Shown here one piece after another: positions 1 through 7,764 of a DNA stretch of 64,000 nt. The stretch's first letter is position 1. Every line of letters begins with the position of its first letter. The stretch is from contig PHEH01000004.1 of the NCBI GenBank assembly GCA_002841155.1, positions 1-64,000 of the forward strand. The letters run 5' to 3'. A model generated the notes under the pieces. The model was not told the origin of the DNA. It saw nothing but the letters and a program-made list of their open reading frames with translations, and did not search any database. The DNA is from Alphaproteobacteria bacterium HGW-Alphaproteobacteria-18 (lineage in GTDB: Bacteria; Pseudomonadota; Alphaproteobacteria; Caulobacterales; Hyphomonadaceae). The position numbers were made by a program, and so were the translations under genes.

Positions 1-1
1 C

Positions 2-136
2 AACGAAGCCGGCCAGCGCGCGGTCGATCGCAGCCTCGGCGTGCAGCCTTCGATCACCATCCGTCCGGGCTGGCCCGTCCGCGTCCTCGTGACAAAGGAC
101 TTCGTCCTGCGTCCCTATCCGGAGACAGCCCCATGA
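2..136 (+). CDS. trbI: Conjugal transfer protein TrbI, C-terminal fragment (cut by window start)
   Basis: The open frame at the window start reads NEAGQRAVDRSLGVQPSITI followed by RPGWPVRVLVTKDFVLRPYP and a stop. This matches the conserved C-terminus of TrbI/VirB10-type proteins, where the final beta-barrel strands carry an RPGW-x-(V/L)RV motif. TrbI spans the envelope in the mating-pair-formation channel of IncP-like type IV secretion systems. Only about 44 codons are visible. The stop overlaps the ATG of the next gene in an ATGA, so the two are translationally coupled. The upstream trb genes should lie to the left of the window. Confidence 0.8.
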   Translation, partial: NEAGQRAVDRSLGVQPSITIRPGWPVRVLVTKDFVLRPYPETAP

Positions 137-369
137 ACCTCCGCCTGGCAAAACTCCGTGACCGCACGCCGGTTAAGCTCACCCTGGCGCTCGATCCGGA
201 AATCGCTGCCGCGCTGCAGGACTATGCGGCGCTCTATCAGGAAACTTATGGCGAAGCCGAGCGCGCAGAAACGCTCGCCGCTGCCATGATCGACATGTTC
301 CTGGCCTCAGACGCCGGGTTCAGACGGGCCCGCAAGGCCCTGCCCACCCCTGCCAGCAAAGGAGACTGA
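133..369 (+). CDS. DUF2274 domain protein of trb operon
   Basis: This 78-residue protein begins MNLRLAKLRDRTPVKLTLAL and has the length and opening of DUF2274 proteins, which sit directly after trbI in alphaproteobacterial conjugative elements. The PVKLTLALDPEIAAALQDYA segment resembles a small ribbon-helix-helix-type fold, but no function has been shown for the family. The start codon overlaps the trbI stop (ATGA). The predicted product is cytosolic, with no signal peptide or membrane segment. I am confident of the family from sequence and position; its role in transfer is an inference. Confidence 0.75.
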   Translation: MNLRLAKLRDRTPVKLTLALDPEIAAALQDYAALYQETYGEAERAETLAAAMIDMFLASDAGFRRARKALPTPASKGD

Positions 370-372
370 CCC

Positions 373-684
373 ATGGCACAGATCGGCGCATTCACCCTCA
401 AGGACGGAACCTGGACCGGAACCATCCGCACACTAACCATCAATGTCAAAGCCCAGCTTGTTCCCAACAAGGACAAGACAAAAGGCGCGCCCGACTTCCG
501 GCTCTATGCCGGCGGCGCGGAACTCGGCGCCGCCTGGCGCGAGGGCTCAAAGGATGGCGAAACGCCGTTTCTTGCCGTCAAGCTCGATGATCCGAGCTTT
601 GCACAGCCGATGCGCGCCGCCTTCTTCGAGAACGAGAAGGCGGGCACCGGCGTCATGGTGTGGAACCGGCCCAGGTCAAACTGA
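373..684 (+). CDS. DUF736 family protein
   Basis: The 103-residue product starts MAQIGAFTLKDGTWTGTIRT, typical of DUF736 proteins, which begin with a short G-x-(F/W)-x-G-x-I-x-T-L sequence and are found on plasmids and integrative elements of Alphaproteobacteria. The body is a small beta-rich domain containing PDFRLYAGGAELGAAW. An ATG is used 3 bp after the DUF2274 stop, with AAAGGAG just upstream, so the gene probably shares a transcript with the trb operon. The molecular function of DUF736 is not known; a role in element maintenance is only suggested by context. Confidence 0.8.
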   Translation: MAQIGAFTLKDGTWTGTIRTLTINVKAQLVPNKDKTKGAPDFRLYAGGAELGAAWREGSKDGETPFLAVKLDDPSFAQPMRAAFFENEKAGTGVMVWNRPRSN

Positions 685-725
685 CCCGTCCGGAAGGAGC
701 CGGCGATCGACATAAGGAGACTGCA

Positions 726-920
726 ATGACCCGGTCAGATCTTCAGCGTCTGGACAATGCCATATGGATCGTTGCCCGGCTGATCGATCTGTCCGGCGAG
801 GACTACTGGCCCATTCTGGACCGGCTGGAAATGGAAAGAGAAGCGTTCCTTTCGCGCCAGGACCGGCTCGCGCGGCATCTGGCGCGGACTTCTCTCTCGA
901 ATGGCTCGCGCCAACATTGA
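726..920 (+). CDS. Small hypothetical protein of the element
   Basis: I do not recognise this 64-residue product (MTRSDLQRLDNAIWIVARLI...). The ORF track starts it at 660, inside the preceding gene's end; I prefer the ATG at 726 because AAGGAG lies 8 bases before it. The protein looks helical and charged, with Arg, Leu and Glu predominating, and has no signal peptide or membrane segment. It sits 41 bp after the DUF736 gene in the same direction, so it may be the last gene of that transcript. It could be a small DNA-associated accessory protein, but nothing in it proves a function. Confidence 0.5.
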   Translation: MTRSDLQRLDNAIWIVARLIDLSGEDYWPILDRLEMEREAFLSRQDRLARHLARTSLSNGSRQH

Positions 921-1105
921 ATGGCCGGCTCTTCCTCCCGGTAGACTTGGCCAGACGCGACCGGAATGCCGAAAACGCGTTCCAGGCAGCAGCAGCGAGG
1001 TTAACGTTCACTCTCAATAATCAAAACGGGGTGGACTTCACGCACAGCGGATGGTACAAAACCTCAGACAAGAAGTGTTTTCGTCCGAGGTTTTATAGCA
1101 CGCTG

Positions 1106-1723
1106 ATGCCCGAGAAGATCTCTCAGCGCGACCTGCTCCGGCACTATATGAGCAGCCATAACCTGGCGCGCGCGCGGGAGCTGCGAAACGCAGGCATAAT
1201 GCCCTCTACGCTGTCCCGAGCTGTTGGGAGCGGTGAACTGCTCCGCATAAGCCGGGGCCTGTACCAAGGTCCGGAATCCGGCGGCGAAACAGACATCAAC
1301 CTGGCTGAAGTCGCCAGTCGCGCGCCCCGGGCAGTCATATGTCTGGTATCCGCGCTTGCCTGGCATAACCTGACAGATCAACTCCCGCGCAAGGTTTGGT
1401 TTGCGATCGGATCGAAGGACTGGTCGCCCAGGCTGTCCTATCCGCCCGTCCGGGTGGTTCGCTTCAGGGAGCCCTACTACTCCGAAGGGGTCGAAACACA
1501 CCATATCGGCGGCACCGACGTTCGCATTTACTCAGTCGCCAAGAGCCTCGCCGATGCCTTCCGCAACCCGGGGCTCGTTGATCGCTCGGTCGCGATCGAA
1601 AGCCTCAAGGCAGCCCTTGACCAGCGCAAGGCCCGTCCCGCCGAGCTTCTTGCAGCGGCTTCCCGATACGGCGCGGCCAAAGTCATGGCCCCTTATCTTG
1701 AGGCGCTGACATCCAATGGCTAG
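1106..1723 (+). CDS. abiEi: AbiEi family antitoxin (type IV toxin-antitoxin)
   Basis: About 205 residues. The N-terminus (residues 1-60) is a winged-helix domain with the family pattern ARELRNAGIMPSTLSRAVGSGELLRISRGLY, which in AbiEi binds operator DNA and represses the operon. The C-terminal part (INLAEVASRAPRAVICLVSALAWHNLT, then VRIYSVAKSLADAFRNPGLVD) is the AbiEi C-terminal antitoxin domain. The track ORF runs from 764; I use the ATG at 1106 because the family starts just before the winged helix. The 185 bp before it would hold the promoter and operator. Its end overlaps the toxin start by 8 bp, as is common for AbiE pairs. Confidence 0.85.
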   Translation: MPEKISQRDLLRHYMSSHNLARARELRNAGIMPSTLSRAVGSGELLRISRGLYQGPESGGETDINLAEVASRAPRAVICLVSALAWHNLTDQLPRKVWFAIGSKDWSPRLSYPPVRVVRFREPYYSEGVETHHIGGTDVRIYSVAKSLADAFRNPGLVDRSVAIESLKAALDQRKARPAELLAAASRYGAAKVMAPYLEALTSNG

Positions 1724-2576
1724 GCAGCCTGTGAACACAGCCGCGTCAGTGCGCCAGCGCCTTCTGAATCTCGCCCGGGAGAATGGCCGGGATTTTCAGA
1801 CCCTTCTTGTCGCGTTCGGGCTGGAGCGCCTGATTTACCGGCTATCCGTGTCGCCCCACAGGGACAGCTTTGTCCTGAAGGGCGGGATGCTGGTTACTCT
1901 CTGGACGTCCGACCCTGGCCGCTTCACCCGGGATATCGATTTTCTTGGGTTCGGCTCTTCAGACGAGGACGCGCTGCGAAACATCTTTGCGAGTATCCTG
2001 TCGTCCGACGCCAATGACGGGCTCCACTATGGCGCCGCGGACCTCACTGTGCGCGACATCCGTGAAGGTCAGATCTATGGAGGGAAACGTCTGCGCACGG
2101 TTGCTACGCTGGACGGTGCCCGGATACCGATCACGATTGATATCGGTTTTGGCGACGCGATCACAGCGCCTGAATATGAGATCATGTACGGGTCGCTTCT
2201 GGATTTCTCCCCCGCCAAAATTCGCGCTTACTCGCCCGCCACGGTGATAGCGGAAAAATTTCAGGCGATTGTCGCGCTTGGCCTGATCAATGGACGCATG
2301 AAGGACTTTTATGACCTTTGGGCTATTCCCAGATCCGTTGAGCTGACATCCTCTCATCTGGCATCTGCTATTCGCGCCACTTTCCTCAGACGAAATACGC
2401 CCGTTCCGGCGGAGCGTCCGGAAGGACTGACGCGCAGTTTTGCAGAGGCCCCGGGAAAGGCCACTCAATGGGCCGCCTTCACCGAAAATACCCGGCTGGA
2501 AGGCAGCTCCCTCTCAGAAACCCTGGACGAAATCTGGTCTGTTCTGGAGCCAGCTATTCGAATTATTGAACGGTAA
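1716..2576 (+). CDS. abiEii: AbiEii/AbiGii family nucleotidyltransferase toxin
   Basis: This 286-residue protein is the toxin half of the AbiE pair. It has the nucleotidyltransferase signature: FVLKGGMLV at residues 52-60 (KGG 55-57), RFTRDIDFLG with the metal-binding D-x-D at 73-75, and the downstream motifs PATVIAEKFQAIV and RMKDFYDLW. In studied AbiE systems this fold modifies cellular RNA and causes reversible growth arrest or phage abortive infection. It starts inside the last codons of the antitoxin, so the two are coupled. Its place in an integrative element suggests addiction or defence. The target here is unknown. Confidence 0.88.
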   Translation: MARQPVNTAASVRQRLLNLARENGRDFQTLLVAFGLERLIYRLSVSPHRDSFVLKGGMLVTLWTSDPGRFTRDIDFLGFGSSDEDALRNIFASILSSDANDGLHYGAADLTVRDIREGQIYGGKRLRTVATLDGARIPITIDIGFGDAITAPEYEIMYGSLLDFSPAKIRAYSPATVIAEKFQAIVALGLINGRMKDFYDLWAIPRSVELTSSHLASAIRATFLRRNTPVPAERPEGLTRSFAEAPGKATQWAAFTENTRLEGSSLSETLDEIWSVLEPAIRIIER

Positions 2577-2670
2577 CTGTGCCAGGCGTCCGCTGGCGCA
2601 ATCAGGCCGCTGCAGATAAATTATCCGTAGTCTGATATTTTTGAAGCCCGCCGCCTGTAATCAGCACACA

Positions 2671-3942
2671 TCAGATCGCGAGCCCCAGAACCAGCTTATG
2701 CACATGATCCAGCGTCGCGCCTTTTCCATACCGTTCCCGGTCAAGCGCGTGACCAAACAGGTCGCGCCGGATCCGGTCATCAATTCCGGCCGCGAGCATC
2801 CTGTCTTCAAAGGAATGACGCAGAGAATAAAATGAATGCTCAGGCGATTCCCGCAAGCCGTTCTCTTCGAGGTATTTGTTTACAGCCCCGCTGAGCCCGG
2901 CGCTGTTATTCCGGTAACGGGGAAACCCGTCCGGAAAGGCCCTGAAGGCTTCCAGAGACACGCCGGTCAGCGGAATGACGCGCCGGGCGTAGGGGGTTTT
3001 CAGCTGCCGCCCGTCCGGCTCAATCGATATATGCGGAACATCGTGATCAAGACGTATGGTCTGGCGGGTCAGCGCCGCGCCCTCAGAGGGCCGGTATCCG
3101 GTATTGATCATGCCAATGACAATCGCCCGGGCTTCCTCATTGAGCCCGTCCAACGCGCCGGGCGCAAGAACCTTCGTCCTGATCCAGTCCACGCTGAACG
3201 GCGGCCGCGTGCGCTTCTCGCCTTCGCGGAACGAAAGCTCGCCAAGCGGCAGGTCTATACCGAGCCGCTTCATCGTGTTGACGGTCTTCAGGATGTCGCT
3301 GAAGTGAATAAGATCCTTGTTGGCGGTGTTCGGCGTTACCTCTCCGGCTTCGATGCGTTCTAGCCAGTGCTGACGGAAATCAAGCAGGTCATCCCGGGTG
3401 ATTGCCTCAATGGGTTTGTTGCCTGCCACCGCCACGAAGTTGCGAACCGCCTTGATCCTCGGGTTCTTCCATCGGCGCAGCTGGTCCTCGCTCTTGCCCA
3501 GCACCTTTTCCCGCGCGAGGGACCAGTAGAGTTCCAGGCCCGCCTCAACGGTAATCGCGGGCTTCTCGGCTTTTCCGAGCAGTGCCTTTCCTACGACCGG
3601 ATCAGGCTCTCCTCCCGCCTCGAGAACCGCCTCTACACGTTCATATACGTCCTCGAGCGGAAGGCGCGCCACCGAGCTGATTTCGAGGTATCGAAATCCT
3701 TTTACCCGCGCGAGTTCCTGCGCCGCCTCATATCGCATCTCCGCTTCACCGGAGTTGCCCGCCAGGCGCGCTTCCCAAGCCTCGGTCAGCTGAGCCCAGC
3801 CCAGGTCCGCCTTGCTTCGTGCGATGCTTTCAGAATCCGTATGAAGGCTGATCCAGATGATGTCCCGGGGCTCGATCCCGCGATAGCGCCGCGGCACCCG
3901 CCGACGCATCTGATACTTACCGCCCCGCTTGAAAACAGACAT
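2671..3942 (-). CDS. Tyrosine recombinase / phage-type integrase
   Basis: About 423 residues from the ATG at 3942, which has GGAG 8 bases upstream; the track start at 3978 is not needed. The N-terminus (MSVFKRGGKYQMRRRVPRRY) is the arm-type DNA-binding region seen in integrases with DUF6538-like openings. The C-terminal catalytic domain shows the first active-site Arg in NTGYRPSEGAAL, then YSLRHSFEDRM and DLFGHALDRERYGKG with the second Arg, His and nucleophilic Tyr. The usual His before LRH is a Tyr here. It reads away from the adjacent tRNA-Ser, consistent with integration at that tRNA's 3' end. Confidence 0.9.
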   Translation of the reverse strand: MSVFKRGGKYQMRRRVPRRYRGIEPRDIIWISLHTDSESIARSKADLGWAQLTEAWEARLAGNSGEAEMRYEAAQELARVKGFRYLEISSVARLPLEDVYERVEAVLEAGGEPDPVVGKALLGKAEKPAITVEAGLELYWSLAREKVLGKSEDQLRRWKNPRIKAVRNFVAVAGNKPIEAITRDDLLDFRQHWLERIEAGEVTPNTANKDLIHFSDILKTVNTMKRLGIDLPLGELSFREGEKRTRPPFSVDWIRTKVLAPGALDGLNEEARAIVIGMINTGYRPSEGAALTRQTIRLDHDVPHISIEPDGRQLKTPYARRVIPLTGVSLEAFRAFPDGFPRYRNNSAGLSGAVNKYLEENGLRESPEHSFYSLRHSFEDRMLAAGIDDRIRRDLFGHALDRERYGKGATLDHVHKLVLGLAI

Positions 3943-4079
3943 CGCCGCTCCGCCAGTGTGCAGCAAATTGTGCAGCAAAATGTGCAGCAGTTCAAGTTCG
4001 ACTGCGTGCAGACCGGAACAATACAGCGCAATTATTTGCGTGTTTTCAGGGTGTTAAAAGCAGAAAGCAGGCTGAAGTC

Positions 4080-4169
4080 TGGCGGAGAGGAAGGGATTCG
4101 AACCCTCGATACGCGTTAACGTATACGCCCTTAGCAGGGGCGCGCCTTCAGCCACTCGGCCACCTCTCC
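4080..4169 (-). tRNA. tRNA-Ser (anticodon GCT)
   Basis: Reading the minus strand gives GGAGAGGTGGCCGAGTGGCT..., a class II tRNA with a 7-bp acceptor stem (GGAGAGG/CCTCTCC), a discriminator G and an encoded CCA. The anticodon loop CTGCTAA contains GCT, which decodes AGC and AGU serine codons. The long variable arm and the GGTTCGAATCC T-loop are clear. Total length is 90 nt including CCA. It is intact despite the neighbouring integrase, as expected if the element carries a copy of the tRNA 3' end. Confidence 0.95.
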
Positions 4170-4397
4170 AGCGACCAGAACCCCTACAGATCATGGCCAA
4201 AGCGGGCAAGCCTCATTTGTCGTAGAATGCAGTCAATCGCCCCCGATTGAAGGAAAAGATGGGCAAGACTATGCTGTTTCAGGGCCCTGCGGGGCCTAAG
4301 GCTGACTACAGAAGTACTCGCAGCATAGCGCAAAACCCATGCTGACACTTCTCCATATGGAAATTCCACAGGGCAGATCGCCCTCGCCCGCCCCTCT

Positions 4398-5081
4398 TCA
4401 GCTGGCTCGCCGTGGGGACTGGCCAGACCTAAGACGGTTCATCACCACGCCGAGCACGGTCCCTCCTGCGGCCTCGACGGCCCCACGAAGCGCATCCACC
4501 TCACCTGCGCCAGTGCCGTCCGCCTGCACAACCAGCACGACCCCATCGGCCAACGGCGCGAATGTAAGCCCTGCCGCAGAGCGCGACAAGGCTGGCGCGT
4601 CAACGATGGCCCAGTCCGCACTCCGGCGCAGGCCATCCCACCAGGCAGGAGCGGCCCGCATCCCCACACGCACCCCAGGTGCAATCCGTTCATTTCGGAA
4701 GCGGGTAACAAGAAGGCGCAAACCGTCAATCTGGTGCGCCGTCAACAGTTTCGACATTGCAGGAATATTTTCTGATCCGGTCACGGAGTAGATCTGCTCT
4801 GTTCCCAGAGAGGCATCCAGGGGATGACCCGGCCGGCCAACTCCCTTCACAACACCTTTCGAAAAGGCGGTGTAAAGAGTATTATCCCGGAGATCGAGAT
4901 CAATAAGCCAGGTCATCCTGGCTGCACGCGCGGCGGCAATCAGGGCAAAGGACGCCGCAATGCTGCTGGTGCCCTCTCCCTCCTTCGCTGACATGAACAT
5001 CAGGACACGACCACCCGAACGCGGGGTCACCCGCGTTGCGGCCTGCCAGAGGCCGGAAAGATCCTGCCGCAGATCGAGCAT
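4398..5081 (-). CDS. HfsB-like / degenerate BY-kinase ATPase for polysaccharide export
   Basis: This 227-residue protein has the fold of CpsD/CapB-type bacterial tyrosine kinases: a Walker-A-like SAKEGEGTSSIAASFALIAA near residues 31-50, a Walker A'-like MTWLIDLDLRD, and a Walker-B-like DWAIVDAPALSRS. The P-loop lysine is replaced (GEGTSS instead of GEGKS/T), and there is no tyrosine-rich C-terminus, so kinase activity is doubtful. It lies 73 bp after an HfsA-like co-polymerase on the same strand. In Caulobacter the equivalent pair, hfsA-hfsB, makes holdfast polysaccharide. The symbol is withheld because hfsD and the other hfs genes are not here. Confidence 0.65.
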   Translation of the reverse strand: MLDLRQDLSGLWQAATRVTPRSGGRVLMFMSAKEGEGTSSIAASFALIAAARAARMTWLIDLDLRDNTLYTAFSKGVVKGVGRPGHPLDASLGTEQIYSVTGSENIPAMSKLLTAHQIDGLRLLVTRFRNERIAPGVRVGMRAAPAWWDGLRRSADWAIVDAPALSRSAAGLTFAPLADGVVLVVQADGTGAGEVDALRGAVEAAGGTVLGVVMNRLRSGQSPRRAS

Positions 5082-5125
5082 GGCTTGCTTTCACTTGTCC
5101 TGACCGGAGCGCTAGCATGCGATGG

Positions 5126-5140
5126 TTAATTCGTCTTTAG
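5126..5140. promoter_or_regulatory. Possible CtrA-type site TTAA-N7-TTAG
   Basis: The sequence ttaattcgtctttag matches the CtrA consensus TTAA-N7-TTAA at seven of eight fixed positions. It lies in the hfsA-hfsB gap, about 45 bp upstream of the hfsB start. Such one-mismatch sites are expected a few times by chance in 64 kb, so this is only suggestive. Confidence 0.3.
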
Positions 5141-5154
5141 GAAAAAAGGTCCCG

Positions 5155-6570
5155 TCAGTGTTGGTGCACGGCGGCGAGCACGGGCAGGCCAACAGTGCGC
5201 TCCAGTGCGCCTGGCGTCACAAATCCCCTTCGGCTAACGGCGTGGACAAGCCCGATCGCAAGCGCCGCAAGCGCTGCCAGCAAGAACGCCGCCAGAGCGG
5301 CCTCAACGCGCAGACTTTCACCGCGCAGGGGGACCGCCGCAGCCTCTACAAGACGCACCTCGCCTGCGCCTTCCCGGGCCAGGTCGCTCCGTGCCCGGGC
5401 ATCTGCGGCGCGCGCCCCAAACCGGCGCGCGGCCTCAGCCGCCACATCACGCCGGCGCTGCAACTCTGCAAGGCCGGGCGCCAATTCCCGCAGTCGCAGA
5501 TCGCGCGCCTCGATGCTGGCGATTTGCGCATTCAACTCCGCCTGCTGACGGCCTGCCGCCTGAGCTTCGGCCTCCAGCCGAGCGATTGCCGCCTGCACTT
5601 CCTGATAGAGAGGGTCTGGCCCCCGGCGGACCGTTCCGGATGGTTCTTTCTGTGTACTCAGCAATCCTTCGATCCGCACGATGCGATTGTCCAGATCGCG
5701 TAGCGCCAGAGAATTGGGCGCAAGGCGCGCGCGCAATTCCTCACGCTGAATATAGAGCTCCTGCAAGCGTTGCCGGGAAGTGTCTTCCACATAATGTGTC
5801 TGCTCCGCGCTCAGGCTGGCAAACCTCCGGCGATAGCTTGCCAGCTCCTCTTCAAGCTGCGCCTTGCGCGCCGACGCAATCATGAGCTGGAGACTTGCCG
5901 CCTCATACAGCCGCTGGTGCGTATCCAATCCCGCTTCCAGCCCATTGATTCCGTTCTGTACCAGATACGCGCGGATCGCCGTTTCGGCATCTTCCACCTC
6001 ACGCTCAAAGCGCTCGCGCTGAGCACTGAAGCTCAAGGCGGGCTCCTCGCCCAGAACGGCTGGACGGAAATCAAGATAGGCCCGCATCAACGCATTCAGC
6101 AATTCGGCCGCCATCGCAGGATCCGCATGGGAAAACCGCAGGCTCACGGCCTGTCCGCCTGGGACAACACCCGTTTCCAGGCCCGCCGCCACCAGTTCAG
6201 TACCGATCCGTTCGCAATCCTTCACGCCGCAGCGGGCAGCAATTTCGGGATAGGCCCGGGCAAGAGTGGTCTTGCCGAGGGCGGCGCGCGCCACGACCGG
6301 ACTGCGCAACAATTCGATTTCAGACTGCGCCATACTCTCGGGGCCAGGGCGTTCATCACCTGAAGACACAAGAAGACGCGCCGTCGCCGTATACTTCTCA
6401 GGCAGCATCAACGCCGCAAAGAGCCCCAGCGCAAACAGCGGCAGAAACACCAGCAGCATCAGCCATTTTGCCCGCCACAGATGCACCAGAACATCGGCCA
6501 CACCCAGGCGCGGTCGCAGGCGCGGAAGCGCCCCCCGGGCGTCAGGCTGGCCGGCATCGGCTGGGGACAT
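5155..6570 (-). CDS. HfsA/GumC-like polysaccharide co-polymerase (Wzz domain)
   Basis: About 471 residues from the ATG at 6570; the track start at 6600 is a TTG with no proper ribosome site. The layout is that of PCP-2a proteins: an N-terminal Wzz domain with a membrane segment (AKWLMLLVFLPLFALGLFAAL), a long periplasmic coiled coil rich in Arg, Glu, Ala and Gln (about residues 180-400), and a second membrane segment near the C-terminus (AALAAFLLAALAALAIGLV). Such proteins set polymer length and couple export with a cytoplasmic kinase-like partner, here the next gene. With that partner it resembles Caulobacter HfsA of the holdfast pathway; a different exopolysaccharide is possible. Confidence 0.7.
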   Translation of the reverse strand: MSPADAGQPDARGALPRLRPRLGVADVLVHLWRAKWLMLLVFLPLFALGLFAALMLPEKYTATARLLVSSGDERPGPESMAQSEIELLRSPVVARAALGKTTLARAYPEIAARCGVKDCERIGTELVAAGLETGVVPGGQAVSLRFSHADPAMAAELLNALMRAYLDFRPAVLGEEPALSFSAQRERFEREVEDAETAIRAYLVQNGINGLEAGLDTHQRLYEAASLQLMIASARKAQLEEELASYRRRFASLSAEQTHYVEDTSRQRLQELYIQREELRARLAPNSLALRDLDNRIVRIEGLLSTQKEPSGTVRRGPDPLYQEVQAAIARLEAEAQAAGRQQAELNAQIASIEARDLRLRELAPGLAELQRRRDVAAEAARRFGARAADARARSDLAREGAGEVRLVEAAAVPLRGESLRVEAALAAFLLAALAALAIGLVHAVSRRGFVTPGALERTVGLPVLAAVHQH

Positions 6571-6726
6571 GGGCTCGCGCCGCTCCTTGCGGGTACTCAA
6601 CCTGTCATGGATGGCACAGCGCGTTTTATATTTCCTTAAGCATCAGGGGGCTGACCCGGCGGGACACCCGCTTCCGCGTCAGGTCGCCCTCTATCGGGCA
6701 CGGGCCACTTCTGGCAAAATGCCACC

Positions 6727-7674
6727 ATGACCCAATATTTCGAACCCATCCCCTATCCGCTCTGGCACAGCGATAAAGCCGCCTTCGCCAGCAAGCTCGG
6801 CAAATCCTTCCGGGAGACCGGCTTTGCCGTCATCACGGGGCACCCTATCGCCCAGGCAGTGATCGACGCCAACCTCGCCGCGACCAAGGCCTTCTTCGCC
6901 CTGCCTGAAGCGGCCAAGGAGCAATACCATGATGCCCCCGGCGGACGTCAGCGCGGCTACACGCCCTTCGGGACGGAAAATGCCAAGGGCCAGGCACAGG
7001 CCGACCTGAAAGAGTTCTGGCACACCGGGCGCGCCCTGCCGCCAGGCTCGCCCTATCGCGCCACGATGAAGGACACGCCCAGCGTGTCCGAAGTGGCCGA
7101 TTTCGACCGCGCTACGCACGCGCTCTATACCGCGCTGGACGATTTCGGCGCCGACCTCCTCAAAGGCGTTGCTCTGCATCTGGGCCTGCCGGAGGATTGG
7201 TTTGCCGACAAGGTGAACTTCGGCAATTCGATCCTGCGTCTGCTTCATTATCCGCCGCAGACGAACCCGCCGCCTGAAGGCTCGGTCCGTGCCGGCGCGC
7301 ATGAAGACATCAACGTCATCACCCTGCTGCTGGGCGCAGAGGAAGCCGGCCTGGAGGTAAAACACCGCTCTGGCGAATGGCTGGCGGTCAACCCGCCCCC
7401 AGGCGCGCTCGTCATCAATTGCGGGGACATGCTCCAGCGCTATACCGGCGGCGTCCTGCCCTCGACCACCCACCGCGTCGTCAACCCCGCCCCGGAACGC
7501 GCCCGCTTCCCGCGCTATTCGACGCCCTTCTTCCTGCACTTCAATCAGGATTTCATGATTGAGGCCCTGCCCGGCTGTCTCGCCGAAGGTGGCAAGGCGC
7601 AGGCGCCAATCACAGCCCAGGAGTTTCTCATGGAGCGCCTGCGCGAAATCGGCCTCGTCAAGGAACGCAGCTGA
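6727..7674 (+). CDS. Isopenicillin N synthase-like Fe(II)/2-oxoglutarate dioxygenase
   Basis: This 315-residue protein has the double-stranded beta-helix of the IPNS/2OG oxygenase family. The iron ligands are visible as His192 and Asp194 in AGAHEDINVITLLL and His249 in STTHRVVNP, followed by the co-substrate-binding Arg263-x-Ser265 in RYSTPFF. The N-terminal DIOX_N domain includes FRETGFAVITGHPI. Family members hydroxylate or oxidise small molecules, and bacterial housekeeping versions mostly lack a known substrate. It is divergent from hfsA across about 155 bp that should hold both promoters. It is followed 90 bp later by an aminotransferase gene on the same strand; whether they act together is unproven. 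Confidence 0.85.
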   Translation: MTQYFEPIPYPLWHSDKAAFASKLGKSFRETGFAVITGHPIAQAVIDANLAATKAFFALPEAAKEQYHDAPGGRQRGYTPFGTENAKGQAQADLKEFWHTGRALPPGSPYRATMKDTPSVSEVADFDRATHALYTALDDFGADLLKGVALHLGLPEDWFADKVNFGNSILRLLHYPPQTNPPPEGSVRAGAHEDINVITLLLGAEEAGLEVKHRSGEWLAVNPPPGALVINCGDMLQRYTGGVLPSTTHRVVNPAPERARFPRYSTPFFLHFNQDFMIEALPGCLAEGGKAQAPITAQEFLMERLREIGLVKERS

Positions 7675-7764
7675 GAGCCGGTCTACCTTCCGTTACCGGA
7701 TATGCCCGCTGGCACGAATATTGACTGTTTCCAGACGGCCTGAGCCAATCTGGGAGCCGTTCCA

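Larger units (their letters stand above)
1..4080. mobile_element. Right-hand end of an integrative conjugative element inserted at tRNA-Ser
   Basis: This stretch holds the last codons of a trbI conjugation gene, the DUF2274 and DUF736 genes that usually accompany trb operons, an AbiE toxin-antitoxin pair and a tyrosine integrase. The integrase lies beside the 3' end of an intact tRNA-Ser gene, the classic arrangement of an element that integrates into a tRNA 3' end and restores it. The attachment core should therefore lie in the tRNA 3' part near 4080-4110. The other end and its att copy are outside the window, so the element's size is unknown. The boundary at 4080 is inferred from the tRNA end. 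Confidence 0.75.

Noticed and set aside
764-1105. N-terminal extension of the AbiEi frame
   Set aside because: The family begins at about 1106; the earlier codons overlap the small gene at 726-920 in another frame and resemble no domain.
2581-2597. Terminator after abiEii (gccag/ctggc hairpin)
   Set aside because: The stem is only 5 bp and no T run follows.
3367-4119. 250-codon ORF ending in GEEGIRTLDTR
   Set aside because: This is the well-known spurious translation through a tRNA-Ser 3' end, and the rest is antisense to the integrase.
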